NCBI GenBank assembly: GCA_020726505.1
Contig: JAHLEZ010000007.1
Coordinates: 2,046,001 to 2,110,000 of the forward strand
Direction: 5' to 3'
Source of the DNA: Leptodontidium sp. MPI-SDFR-AT-0119
Taxonomy: Eukaryota; Ascomycota; Leotiomycetes; Helotiales; Leptodontidiaceae
Length of the DNA: 64,000 nt
The notes under the pieces are model-generated. The model had not been told where the DNA came from and made no database searches. It saw only the letters and a program-made list of their open reading frames with translations. The position numbers were made by a program, and so were the translations under genes. How positions within the stretch are numbered: the stretch's first letter is position 1; each line of letters begins with the position of its first letter. Positions 44,383-56,601 of this stretch are shown here, in pieces.

Positions 44383-45402
44383 TCAGTCCGCAAACCTAGA
44401 CTTTCCCCTCTTGACGCATAGGTCTGATCTGATTACCCATTTCTCCCCCTCCAACACCTCTCGTCCTTCATGCTGGGTGATGTTAGCTTTCTCCAGAATG
44501 TTGGAATCTAAGAAGACGTACTAGCATGCAATCATTCCCATGTTTGTGCAATAAACACATCCCCGTTTCCAAACCGACTACGACTTCCTTGTCAACTACG
44601 TTCTTCTTCCCGCCAAAGGTCACCTCATCTGGGTAGAAAACTGTCTCGCCACCAATACATCCAGTAGTAGGCGAAGTCAGATACAACAGCAACGTCCATG
44701 TTGTCTTTGCTGGCGTAGGCGTGGGCTTTGTGGCTAATGTCAAGACATTGGATTCATCATCTGAGGAAATGATATTAGTAGATGGATTGAGCGAGGAGGG
44801 AGGGAGTACTTACAATGACAATCAAAGAACTGCCCCTTCGTATAACGGTAAATGCGTATCGAAGGATTGAGACCGATTACCTCGCCTCCCCTAATCATAA
44901 AAACACAGAGATCAGCTTCCTCGGAAGAAGTCAAACATCACGAGACCAGGGTAATTCAAGGCAAGAATACGAACCATAACTCCCTCCTCTCCTCCTTCGT
45001 CATTCCATCTCCCTCTCCTTCTCCCTCATCACCCTCCTCCTCACTCCCACAAACCAACTCCCTCAACCCCGTCTCCAACCAAAGCCTATTCGCAAAGCCC
45101 TCATCGAAAACCTGAAAGCGGTCATTGAACCTCAACGCATCGCCCTTCTTCGGCTTCCCCGGCGTTGTCGTCAGGGGCAACTCCTTCAAGAAATTAACAT
45201 ATGTCTTACAGAGTGTCGACGTGAAGAATTGGGAGATGGTGATTATCTGGGAGGGGAGGAGGGTGTGGAGGCTGAGATCTGGGGCTGGGATGAGGGGCTT
45301 GAGGGCTGGCCAGTTGGGCGGTGGTGCGGGGGCTGGAGGGGTGGAGGTGGCGGTTTTGCTGAGGGATTTGGTTTTGGTGGTGGAATGTTTCTTTGGTGGC
45401 AT
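44383..45402 (-). CDS. 2-oxoglutarate/Fe(II) dioxygenase, prolyl 4-hydroxylase-like, 277 aa
   Basis: Four exons fit in phase: 45402-44975, 44890-44814, 44760-44522 and 44472-44383. Donors include GTTCGT and GTAAGT. The Lys/Ser/Pro-rich N-terminus (MPPKKHSTTKTKSLSK) precedes a P4Hc-type double-stranded beta-helix. The iron ligands are His and Asp of CHYDES (created across intron 2) and the distal His of MLHEGREV (created across intron 3). EGEKWVIRSDLCVKR supplies the basic residue that binds 2-oxoglutarate. LLLYLTSPTTGCIGGETVFY is the typical strand region. It would hydroxylate a prolyl or similar substrate; lack of a signal peptide suggests cytosol or nucleus. The ATG at 45402 is preferred over the upstream in-frame ATG at 45627 because it begins the compact family-like protein. 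Confidence 0.88.
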
Positions 45403-45923
45403 TTTTGGGGATGTTTCAAAGGGGTTTGAGTCTCGAGGGAGTTGTTTTGATGCTCGTGATTGTGTTGAAGTTGTGATGTATCTTGGAGCCTGCTGAGTGG
45501 TGTGGTCTACAGTACGGTGGCCGAGAGTGATGATGATGATGTCCAGGCGATTCCTCCTCGTGAGAACTTCATTTTCTTCCCTTTCTTCCGAACAATCCCA
45601 TCGCGAAAAGTAACTCACGCCGTGCAATCGATCACGATACCATGTCTAAAGTTTGAGACCTCGGAGACCTGCTCCTGAAGTCAAGCAGTCCTGTGATTGG
45701 AAGTCCACATCCCCAAGCTGCATCTACATTCCTCCCCCTTTCGCTCTGATCGAAGCGAGAATGGTTGGTATGGTGCGCGTTATTATGAAATGTAGAAATG
45801 TAGAAGTCTACGATTCTTCAAGTCTGTTCTTCACGTTCTCTGTTCTCTTCCCCAGCCTTCTTATGTCATACCAGATACGCAAACTTTTACAGCATCAGGC
45901 CTGTCCTGTTCCCAGCATCAAAA
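45403..45923. other. Divergent promoter region
   Basis: About 520 bp between the dioxygenase (-) and the secreted-protein gene (+). A GATGATGATGAT run lies at about 45527-45541. No gene seen. Confidence 0.5.
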
Positions 45924-47162
45924 ATGTCTCCTCTCTTCTTCTGTACTCTTATTTACACGTTGTGCGTTTTACCCACACATGCATCATGGTTGCCGGGAGT
46001 CTCGTGGCATCGTCTTCTCCGATCTGAATCTTTGACTTCGCATAAAGGCGTGGGAATTGCTCCAGACACAAGTCCAGGCTCAACGAAGTCTGGGAATACT
46101 ACGACAACACCATACATCTTCTCTGTGCCGTCCGCTAGCATCATAGCACCAACCCCGACCCCCCAGGGTATGATGGTCACATCTATTCTGCCGATTTACG
46201 AGGTGTGCGACATGCCAGGGAAGAATACAACAAGTTGTTCCACGGCATTCGAGACCATTACAACCGAGTCCTGCTCGACTGTTTTGACTTATGCTTTCAC
46301 GAAGACCACGATCAGTGATTGTGTTCACAACGTAACTTTCTCATCTCGCACTACCTATGCTCTAGCTACGACGACTTTGTCTGCTGCAGCAACAGACCTC
46401 AAAGCTCGAGATGCCGCATCACCTACTCCTATCACGTACGTCCAAAGCACAGTATTGGCGTATGCAGCACCATGGCAATCACTAGCAGCGGATACCCCTG
46501 GTGGAATCACCGTGATGGTATGCATAAGTGATATCACAGGAAGCCAAATCTGCGTCTTGATCGAAGAGATCTGGGCTGTGCACACCGAGTATGTGCCCAT
46601 AACTGTAACCAGCACTCTATCCCTGTCAACATCATTCTCATCCGTAAGTCTCTTCGTTCCAGTATATATCTACAGAGGTGCTCACAAGTACAGGATGTGG
46701 TTCTCCTCCTCGGTCCAACCCAGAGCCTTGTTGCACCAGCAGGCAATTTCACCCTATCAACCCTCGTCGAGTATTCCACCATGTCTCCAAATGCTACCAC
46801 TTCGATTGTCATATCCACCACCAGTGCGGATGCTATCGAAGCTGGTATGGCCTCGATCGTAGATTCAGGTAGCCCTATTCGAACGTCAACGACGACTTCA
46901 ACGCGAACCGTAACAACGACTGGTGATACTTCGACCGTTACGAAGACCTTGAGCTTGGTCAGAGCTGCTGAAGAGCCGTGAGTCGTTCGCTTGCCGGAGC
47001 AGGAGGAAACACCGCTGACATAAAAGTAGAACAACAACGTTGACGTCAACCACGACTCTGACTAGCACTGTGACAGTTCGTCCTGTAGGTGTTTTTCTTC
47101 CTCTTTTCAATCCACATATTCCCCATCACCGCGCTGACGCTCCTTAGATGCGGAAACCGTAG
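45924..47162 (+). CDS. Ser/Thr-rich secreted or cell-surface protein, ~357 aa
   Basis: Exons 45924-46643, 46694-46977, 47030-47084 and a doubtful last exon 47148-47162. Without the last splice the frame ends at 47147 instead. The protein starts with a hydrophobic signal sequence (SPLFFCTLIYTLCVLPTHAS). The rest is dominated by Thr and Ser with scattered Cys (VCDMPGKNTTSCSTAF, ESCSTVLTY, SDCVHNVT) and several N-glycosylation sequons. The C-terminal part is nearly pure T/S/V (TSTTTSTRTVTTTGDTST), as in heavily O-glycosylated fungal wall proteins. No GPI-anchor signal is evident. No enzymatic domain is recognised. Confidence 0.75.
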
Positions 47163-49524
47163 TCTCCAAACAGCCTGGCAGAATGTCTCAGGATACCGTC
47201 ATGATTTTGGGAGGAGGAGGAGGGGAGGGGGGGTTTTGCGGGTCGAGGCCAATGTGTGGCCATTGCTGCACTGTTACTTTTCTTCCTTTGTTTGGGTACG
47301 GCACCTGCATCATTAGATCTCAGCAATGGAGATCAAAATTTCAATATAACGTACGATTGATTACTGTTCAATTCTGACGTGTCTCTCGATCGACCAATTG
47401 AAACCCTCTTAAGTCAAATCAATAAACTAAGTCATGATTGTGCTAGACTTGTGCTCATTGGCCTTCGTTCGTTCGATTGTCCGTTCGTCCACATCTCTGC
47501 ATCTTCGCCTGTCAGCCTATCATTCAAGTCTGAACCCTCTGCGTATAGCGGAAGCTTAGGGCTGACGGATGGTTGGCTGGTAGTGAACCGCGGAGCTATG
47601 TTCCAGATAGGTGGCACCAGGTGGTAGCCGATAGCTGAGCTACGGCTGTCCGATCGAAGTCAATGCTATTTCCTGCTCGATATTATGACCGCATTGCCAA
47701 TATTGACATTGCTCGGCATCGTACGAGTGTCAATTCACCCCTCAGTGAAGTCTCGATAACTGTCACATAAATTCACGATAGGATTGGAGCAGTGTGGACA
47801 AGTTTGATTTGCATTGCTTGGATTGCACTTGCTCGGACCCAAGCGGAGTTGGTTCCGGTGAGTTGGTACGCATTAAGACAAGGATTTGAAGGATGGGGGA
47901 AGAGAGGACGGATATATATCCGATGTTGGTTGACTACTTGAAAATTGATCAAGGAAGATGGGTGGGAGGATTGAAAGCATTTGGAATACATGTGCACTTT
48001 CGTGGATGGCTTGTGAGTGTTGAGGAGGAGGGAACAGGGACTGGTCTAGACTTTCCAGGTCATCTTGACCAACAGTCCACCAGAACTAACTGTCAATATG
48101 AACCGTCTGGGAAGAATATAGGGGCAGTTATCGGGATAAAGAGAGGGTATGGTAGAGAATTGTTGACGTGATGTGAGTGGATATGAGGGTGGGAGAATCC
48201 TTCACAACAAGACAGGGAAGTGAAGAAGACCCTAGCCGAAAGGCACCACCAACAAACAGAAGCAATCACACGGTAGCAAAAGTGGATACTGGGGGATATC
48301 TCGCATTGCTGCTTCAATTTTCTATCCATTATATCTAGGAGATGTGGGAGAGAGTAGGCTGACTCCAAGAGAGAAAAAAAGAAAAGTCTTGATACATTTA
48401 CATGCCGTTAACTCCAGCTCTTATATCCGACAGGACTGGACCGCAACAGCTTCCACTCAAACTCAATCACACCTACGAACCAACAAACCAGGTTCCTGTC
48501 ACCTGCCTGCAAATTCATGCGGGTTCCCCGCCACAAGGGACTTCCAGCGTATTGGGAGCCAACAGTGTTTGCTCGGAGCGCAGTTACCGCTTTAGCCGAA
48601 CGAAAACTCGAAACGGCAAACCGATGGCCAGCCACCTCCGTAATGGCACTTCAGCTTTGACAGATGAGGATGTGCATGCATGCGAGATGTCTATGAGATG
48701 TTGGTATCTTATTCCCTGTCGGTGGAATGGCTGATTCGAGAGCGGTCTGTGGGGGATTTTTAACGAGGTGGTGAACGGCGTGGATGAGGGGTGTTGGCCA
48801 TGTGAGGGAGACAAGTTGTGAAGTAAAGCAGCGCAGCACAAAGGTGTGTGATGGTGGCGTTTTTAATGCCGATTGAAAGTATGGGCTATCTGCTGGATGT
48901 TTGCGAGTTTGTAGCGTGAAGGGTGTGAAGCATGCTCAGGTTGAATGTGGGCGTTGTGTTCTCGAACGATTTGCTGGATTTGACAATATCTGAATGATAT
49001 AACGAGACTAGTACGACGAGAGCTACTGCAAGTATCATTTCGGGCAGTGGAACAATCCAGGCGGCCCCAGACCTAGATACAGCGCAAGCGTTCTGCACAG
49101 GGCGGACCACTTGTGCAACAGCAGCAGCACAGTAAGCGACATATGCCGCGGTTTGGCGGCTGAACTGGCTGCATCCCCAAGAAAGATCTGTGGGAAGAGT
49201 TTCTTCAGTGAGGATCGATCATGTTGGCCTTGGATCGGTGGGAATTCAGAGCCGGTTCCTGGCTTTGGGTCATGCTGAAGAGCCTGGAAATCCCAAGCCA
49301 CGACGGTCGCTCCCGAGTTGCATTGGAATGTAGATCGCTGTTGGAATGTTGTAGATGTAGGCTAGCAGATGTGGATGGTTGGATGGATATTGAACCTTGT
49401 GTAACGGCTCTAGAACATATAAATATTGTTGTGGCTCCGTCTTGGAAGGCGGTTGGCGGAGAACTTTGCAGGAGTCAGTAAACTTGTTCCCTCTATGAGT
49501 TCAATCAATGGCTTTCTCACCAGC
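47163..49524. other. Gene-poor intergenic region
   Basis: 2.4 kb with many small ORFs on both strands, none with splice support or a recognisable motif. Confidence 0.45.
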
Positions 49525-50235
49525 TTACTCTGGTCTCCGGTACACATTTTTGCTGAGCGCTGGACCATACGGTCCTCGAGTCCGGACAACCAGGGGTGGC
49601 TCTGGCCAACGTGGAAGGAAGGTCGCAGGGATCTCGGATTCATCTTGGATCACGCCAGCCAGAGTTGGGTTACTCGGTACCCGCCTCAAATTTATGCCAC
49701 CATCCAACTGAAAGTTGTCGAGGCCGCTGTCAAGATACTCCCCATGTCCCGAGTACCAGGTGTCGCCATCCCTGTAGGGATATAGGAGCTGTCCCAGGAC
49801 GATCATAAATTCGTAGCATTTCTTGATGTACACAAACACAATTCCCGTTGGATTTCCTCTCAAATCACAGAAATGCCCAAATGCTTCGAGGACATCCTTG
49901 ACAGCTAGGATAACGAGATGGCGATAGCTGACCACACCAGGACCGGGAGATTCTCGACCTGTCGTCCATTTCCTTAACGTATGCGACTTCCTGGATGCGG
50001 ATTTCAGACACTCATCGATCTTTCCTTGGACTTCAGAGAACCTTTGATCCTGCGGAGCCTCATTACCGTAGGCTCGTTCTACCATGAGATGCCACTTGGC
50101 GAGTCTGCCGCGACCGCATGGTTTCAAGCAACTTCGGATTCCTGAATTCGTCCACTCCTCCAGTGGATAATCCAGTTGCCTTGGGTTGTCCACTATTGAT
50201 GTCGTACAGCGGATGACTTCCGATAAAGAACTCAT
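49525..50235 (-). CDS. Hypothetical protein, 236 aa
   Basis: A single open frame with ATG at 50235 and a stop at 49525. I recognise no family. The composition is protein-like, not low-complexity: a basic N-terminal third with CLKPCGRGRLAKWHLM, a middle hydrophobic segment (TGIVFVYIKKCYEFMIVLGQLLYPY), and a Pro/Arg-rich tail. There is no signal peptide. The opposite strand carries shorter ORFs over the same interval, so a spurious ORF cannot be excluded. Confidence 0.45.
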   Translation of the reverse strand: MSSLSEVIRCTTSIVDNPRQLDYPLEEWTNSGIRSCLKPCGRGRLAKWHLMVERAYGNEAPQDQRFSEVQGKIDECLKSASRKSHTLRKWTTGRESPGPGVVSYRHLVILAVKDVLEAFGHFCDLRGNPTGIVFVYIKKCYEFMIVLGQLLYPYRDGDTWYSGHGEYLDSGLDNFQLDGGINLRRVPSNPTLAGVIQDESEIPATFLPRWPEPPLVVRTRGPYGPALSKNVYRRPE

Positions 50236-51759
50236 GCTGAAGAGTGAATCTAGAATGAAGAAACTTGGTCAGCACGAGAAAAATACTGGCAGCTTTTCTT
50301 TATGGAAGTTTGGCGTACAGCAGAACTGAGAAAGACAGCAGAACTAAGAAAAATAGTTTAGGTTTCTAGTTTTCGGCTAGAGATAGAAGTATAGAAAGGT
50401 ATGGAGTAACTGTGAAAATGGCGGAATATGTCTTGGAAGCGGAGGAGCTGTATGTAGTTGAAGTGAGGATGGTTGATGCTAAGAAAACGACTTTGGGAAT
50501 TGGAGGGGGATGAATTCTCGCAGTATTTTGACGTTTTCGAGTCAAGTTAGATATCTCCGAGCCCTTGAGTACCGATGTCTAGGTAAGGAGGCATCGGCGG
50601 AGAAGATATGCCGACTCTAACGGCCGAAAACGACCACGACCACCATTGATTGTCACAATGTCTCTTCTCCACGCTGAACCCAAATCCATCTCCAGCAGCC
50701 ACTGGGTGCTGAACGAGTTCCCCCGGAAAATAAGCATGAGGTGGAATGCAAGCTTAGTGCTAATCTTAGACATGGGCACGCACGTACAGTAGCAGGTCGA
50801 TCTGCACTAGGTATGTAGAGGAAACCTCGTGCTGCTCTAGCGTGGGAGGCAGATCGTGCCATGTCTGTCAGCCTCATAGCCCTGTCGGATTTGTCTATTG
50901 TTTAATCAGATCCTAGTCTTGATATCACCCGCAGCCGTCAAAGACACCTGCAGGTTGTGAAACTTGATATTCTCCCCACACGGCCCCTTTTGGAAGCAAG
51001 AATGCCTCCGTCCTCAGCAAGTCTCATTTGAGCTGGCCACATATGCGAGGCCTATGGACTTCCAATCAGCGTCGTTTTTGGACCTGGCACTTCAAGAGCT
51101 TCGCAAATTGCAAACAAGGTGTGTACCTATCTCCTGAGGATCGGGCTCCCAAATCTAGATTGCATCTTGCATCTGGCACTTGGGCATCTGGAACGGAGGG
51201 TCGCAATGATCTCGTATTGGTGGAAGGGCGAAGTTGGGGGCGGGCTTTGTGTTACCTTAGATTGCTGCTATAATAGACTTTTGTATTTTGTTGAGTAGAT
51301 CCCTCCAGACTGGAGAGGAGGCAGGGTAAGATAAATGGGTAATTAAATAAATAACCATTAATTCATTCCCTTCTCTTTTCTCAGAAAATGCTTACTCGAG
51401 AGCCTCGTAAACAGAGCTAGCACTCGAGCCGAGAGGACGAAAGCTGGCGCAAGGCTGCATCGAGCAGCCAGCCAGTCTATCGATGGGTTGTCGTCACCAG
51501 TAGGCCCGACCCAAGCGCCCATTTCAACAGTTGATCAAATGAGCATACTCGAGCAAGACAATCGGCAACAATCGCTGAGGTTGGAACCCCCCCCCTTCTC
51601 TCCTTTTTGTTGGGGGGTTTTTTTTTTTGGTTTCAATGGGTGTAGCCCACCATGCCTGTAAAAGAGTAGTTATTTATCACTGCACAATATCCACACTTGT
51701 TTACAGGACTTCGGCATACATCTCACTCTCGCAATCTATTACTCGTAGAGCTTTCGTCA
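50236..51759. other. Intergenic region
   Basis: No supported gene. Homopolymer runs at 51587-51635 (CCCCCCCCC, TTTTTTTTTT). Confidence 0.45.
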
Positions 51760-51763
51760 ATGG

Positions 51764-52397
51764 ATGCATCTAGATATTTGCCCATTGCCATTCCCCCTCT
51801 TGACCCCTTCCTGCTCGACCTTCCTCTCGACCTCTTCCCACTCGACCTCTTCCCACTCGACCTCTTCCCACTCGACCTCCCTCTCGAAATCCTCCCTCTC
51901 AACCCTCTCCCACTCGGTGCCATCCCACTCCAATATGACGTCCCGCTCGATACCCCCCAGCCCTCCCAGTCCCACCATGGATGGTATCCGATCTTGGCCA
52001 TATGTATGCCAAAACAGCACCTATAGAACTACATCATTCAAAGTCAAGCTCTCTGTACGATTTCCAAAAAGAGGACAGTATGAAGCCCAATCACAGCGAC
52101 AGATTAGAAGACTGGAGCAACTACACTGAACAAGCAAAAGCCCTTGCTATTGCCTTGTTACTAGAAAAATCTTCCTCCAAGACACATCCATTCATGGCAT
52201 TGGCTCAACCAGACAGTTACTGCTTGAATTGGATTTGCCAATGGTTCCTATACCACTGTTCTCTCCGCGGGGTCAGCGCCAGCAACGTGCTTTGTTGCGA
52301 GCTGCAAGGACGGGAGCGCGCATCGAGTGTAGGAATTAGAGCTTCCCCGAAGCTTGGGGGCTTCTGCCTTCTATTCGACAAGATAGGCAGGCAATGA
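51764..52397 (+). other. Unsupported ORF zone over a 15-bp minisatellite
   Basis: Several overlapping open frames start upstream of or inside the repeat. One frame (51981-52397) reads less repetitive sequence (LYDFQKEDSMKPNHSDRLED, then TEQAKALAIALLLEKS) that could be real coding, but no family is recognised and no start or splice site decides the frame. Confidence 0.25.
51812..51890 (+). repeat. 15-bp minisatellite
   Basis: Three perfect CTCGACCTCTTCCCA units (51826, 51841, 51856) with degenerate units on each side. The 15-bp period keeps several frames open, giving LFPLD repeats on + and EEVEW-like repeats on -. Confidence 0.9.
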
Positions 52398-52728
52398 TGA
52401 GTTGTCTATGCCTCGCCTTTTCTCACTCTGTGCCTTTCTAGCTGTTCTAAAATTTTGGCTGGCTCTCAATATCGCAGAGGCCAATTCGAATTCCTTTGGT
52501 GATTGGATGGAGGTTCAACGACGGATGGGGTTTGGGGTGCGAGGCTCTGGGGCTGGGATCCAACCAAGGTCAGTTCTGCGGAGCGGAGATTCATAGGCAA
52601 AAGAACATGAGAAATGGGCTTATGCAAATGGATAACGAGCCATGACGGACAAAGAACTTTCCGCAGTTTGTCTCAAGGGGAGAAGCTATCCAGCCAGAAT
52701 TATTTTCAGTATCAAACTACATAATAGC

Positions 52729-55700
52729 TAGGGCTCCGATATGAAGTATATGAAAAATCGCCGCTCTTCATTCTTTACTTCATATAATATTTACAGATTC
52801 ATATTCATATAATAATACCGTCAAATCTTTATGAAAAATTCATGAAGTCTATGAAGATTTCCACGTGATAAAAAACTAGGCTTAAAAACGTTAGCTCCCG
52901 TAAAAGTCGTAAGAGCTTTAGCGTCGCGCATCCCCTCACCTAAACCGTAATTGTTTACTAGTATACTATACTAGAACCTTTCCTCGCACATATCTGCCAA
53001 TTACACAGATCGAACTTATAAGGTCTTAGCTTTCTAAAATAAGTGCGGTTTTATTGTTTAGATTTGTTTTGGTCGAGTAAATACTAATTAAAGTTTGACT
53101 TAGTTATGTCTCTCCCTCCTAGCCAAAGACAACTTGTATTCGCTCCTTTTATTCGCGATACTCTACGACGTAATAGAATAGTTATAAACTATCGGAATCT
53201 TGAAAGAATCGATGAACCTATCGTCAACCCTCCTCGCACTCCTGCTACGAATCGACAGGCCACACAATCGTCAAGTGTTGCTAAAGAAGATAATGAAGAT
53301 CTTAACGAGCCAGGACCAAAAGATGACGACTCAAACGACGAAAACCAAGCCGAAACGATTTATATATAAGATGATAGTACCCTTACACGCCGAGGCCTCG
53401 CATCTATAGTACAAATTGTGCTAAAGAAAGTCGACAGGACTACTAAAAAGACTCGGAAGGATCGGACTGAAAGTACTTAGACGATCCTATTCTTTGATGT
53501 GACTATATTAAGAGACAAATAGTCAAAGAAAGGAGAGGAACGCGTACGAATTAATAGATTATGGACATGTAAAATCTGCGGGCCAGCCTACACTTCTACT
53601 GATAAAGCTCGCTATAGGAGTACAACTACGTTAAGAGAACATATAAAGAAGATTCGTAAATTAATAGCGAGTTAATATAAGCTTGGAATGTAGCCGTATA
53701 TTCTTAAAGGTTTTACTAACGGTTCTATTAAGTTATTTGTTATGAAAAGTACACTAATCCCTAATACGGAAGAAGCAGTTCTTTAATATATTATTACTAC
53801 AAATCAATCTTTTCTTTCTATTAAGAGCATATCTTTTCAGAATCTCTATCTTTCTATTAGAACTATATGTCTAATATTTTCTACTAATGTACTTAATGAG
53901 AAAGTAGAATATCGATTTTATGATATACGCAAAGACAGCAAGAAAAAGTTAGCCACAATATGTATAACATTCTCAATTACCTTCGACGGTTAGGGTGCTA
54001 AGAACAATATTCATATCTTGGCAGTGATTACGTATTAGATTACACCTAATTAGGAGCGTAAATCGATGGTTATCGAGTTTATTAAGATGTAAGGTTTAAG
54101 ATCAGGGAAGCTTATAGCGGAAATCTTTATACGAACTATTAGTCTCGACTACGAGATAATTAAAGAGAAGGTACGAGACGGCAAGAAAACGATCACAACA
54201 ACTAAGTATATTAGCCTTGACTGCCGCGCTAAACTCTTCGTTGTGTGTGGCGATAATACTAGCCCAAACGGTACCTTCGCTAAGCACTCTCATATTATAC
54301 TTTTAGAGGACCACGACGACTCTTTAACACCGGCCGCAGGCCTTCTGCGATATCGATTTCACGGTAAAGACAGCTAAATTCGCTATGCCGCACATATTAT
54401 TGCGCTTATAACTAATGCAATTTACAAGGAATTAAGGGGAAGGGAATTTAGGGACGCTACCTAGTTTTTAGAGAGAGTACATGACGCTAGTAGTATATTT
54501 AACCCTTAAGAGTGCCTAGCTTTGAGTGTATATAAGAAGATACGTGCTATAGTTCTTTAGATTACGGAAACAGAGGAACGGAAACTTGCTTAGTCTAAAT
54601 TAAGCCTAATTTTAATACCCTTAGATATATCTACACGCTAGAATGCGCTATATTTAATAATGTCTAAAGCATATTAACATCGGGAGGCAATTTAACGTTT
54701 AACACGTATATTCCCTTAACTTTATCCTTTAGTTCCGACAAACAGAGAATAGGAAGTGGCCGCTACGCTAGAAAAGGTTTTATAGCCTCTTTACAACTTC
54801 ACAGTCTCTGTTTCACGTGCTTAACTATACTTACTAGATATACTCGGTCTTATGTGGGGGCTAGACGACTTGCTAGACGACGTATCGAATGCTCAAGGTT
54901 CTTTTAGAGACGTAAGAGACAATATTTAGTTAGCTTTTATAGTCGTAGTTAAGAAGTATAACGACTATATAGAAATCATTAAAAACAACGACATGTACTT
55001 AGCCGCATATATTCTTGACCCCCGTGTCAAACTAGTTAATATTAGAGAGTAATATGGCGACGATTTAGATACAATTATCATCAGGATTCGAAGATATCTT
55101 AAAAAGGAGTACTTAAAACCTAGAGCCGGAAACGCCGCACGACTAGAGGCCCCTATTCCTTTAAGAGTTAATGTTCACGCTATTAGTCTTTTATAGAGAG
55201 CTCATAGAAATCGTGATAGTTCTACTGCCTGTAATATTGATAAATATCTTGATTCGGAGCCTGTGGATTAGGATATGGCCGATGCGACTAATTACCTCCT
55301 AAATTAGATCTTAGATTAGTGGAAAGCCAATTCTTTTATGTATTTATTAATAGCTGAGGCGGCAAGAGACTTACTTACTATACCTGGCTTAGAAGTTAAC
55401 GTTAAACGGCTTTTTTACGGTAGTAGGGACCTTTTGGGCATCTAGAGACTTTATATAAGTGGGGAAACTATGCGTATAGTGACCTTATTAAAGGCCTAGT
55501 TTAAGCGAATACAAAGAGATAGCGCAGTCGTACTACTAGAAGTAAGTACTAATGGAATCGTTAGCTATACTCCACTACTAATTTTAATATCGTTTAGCTC
55601 CCCCTAAGGTTTCGGGCCAAGGATGATGTCATACTAGAAGGAGAAGAGCCATGGACTATAAATTGACCTATAAATAACTACCCAAAAATAGAATATCTTC

Positions 55701-55834
55701 ATGAATCTTTATAAGAGAGCCTCTTTTTCACGCTTCACTTCATTTATTTCATGAATATTTAAGAGCTTTTTATATAATTCATAAATTATATGAAGTGAAG
55801 CTTCATATATCTTCATCTTCACATCGGAGCCCTA
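52729..55834 (+). mobile_element. hAT-family DNA transposon, RIP-degraded, 3.1 kb
   Basis: Terminal inverted repeats TAGGGCTCCGATATGAAG (left) and TAGGGCTCCGATGTGAAG (right, reverse complement) are flanked by a perfect 8-bp duplication ATAATAGC (52721-52728 and 55835-55842), the hAT target size. Both ends have dense arrays of TTCATATA/TATGAAG motifs in the subterminal ~130 bp. The transposase frame is full of TAG/TAA codons. Confidence 0.95.
53106..55606 (+). pseudogene. hAT transposase remnant
   Basis: Starts MSLPPSQRQLVFAPFIRD. The first 87 codons are open, and the frame continues across many TAG/TAA codons in the same register. A BED-type zinc finger reads near 53560-53660 (WTCKICGPAYTSTDKARYRS, TTLREHIKKIRKL). 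The hAT C-terminal dimerisation block is near 55330-55490 (AEAARDLLTIPGLEVNVKRL, SGETMRIVTLLKA). Nearly all stops fall where Gln or Trp would be expected, and few indels are needed, so the decay is RIP rather than drift. It cannot make an active enzyme. Confidence 0.9.
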
Positions 55835-55842
55835 ATAATAGC

Positions 55843-56601
55843 TCTTCGCGCCGCAACCATTTCCCCCCGTGCCGACCTCTAGTCTAGCTATGAATGTGTT
55901 TCTTGCTAGCAGATTTTGAAGTAGTAGTAGAGTTAGTTCTGAGCCACGTCCAAATGAACATCCAACAGTCACACCCGAACTTCTCCCTGGCGAGTGTGGG
56001 GGTGCTTGGCTGGCATGCCGAGCTTGGACCGCGGAGACGTCTTGACTAACCCGGGCAGGGCTGAAGTTGTTATGATGCACAAGGGTCTAATTAATAGGCG
56101 AGTCTCACCCAAGCCAAAAGCAACAGCTGCGGGCGTTCACGTACCGGACGATCCTGGTCTACCCATTCTTTAAATAAAGAATATTGCCTGAATACTGCAT
56201 CCTTGGGCTGCTCACCGTTGGATGATGGGTGTGAAGATGGGCCAGTTTCTTTTTGCCCTGTCTCAGCCCCTCTCGAATGACTGGTTAGATCTCATTAGCT
56301 TGATAGGTAGGCATACCCTTGCTAGGAGACGCATTCTACACTTACCACAATAGTATTGCCTGCAGGTGCATGGTGAAATGAGTGAAGCTCCTTGTACGGG
56401 TGTCTAGCTCCGGTGGCCAAGCAGGTCTAGCTTGTGATGATCGATCCTTGGTGGGAACATTGCCGTGTGGCATTTCTCACAAGAAGTGATGACCCTCGAT
56501 CCTGTTTCAATATTGTCTCTTCCACTACCAAGCCCTCCGGCCGGACGGCTTCAGGTAGTTTCCCAAAGCCTGTAAGCTAACAATTTGAGATTCGAGTTAA
56601 G
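55843..56601. other. Intergenic region
   Basis: Right flank of the hAT element and upstream region of the zinc-finger gene. No gene recognised. Confidence 0.5.

Noticed and set aside
46534..47049. 171-codon minus-strand ORF
   Set aside because: Antisense to the Thr/Ser-rich secreted protein; Val-rich translation is an artefact of repeated ACN codons.
51723..52001. Arg/Ser/Gly-rich minus ORF resembling an RS domain
   Set aside because: Produced entirely by the 15-bp minisatellite; no start, splice or family support.
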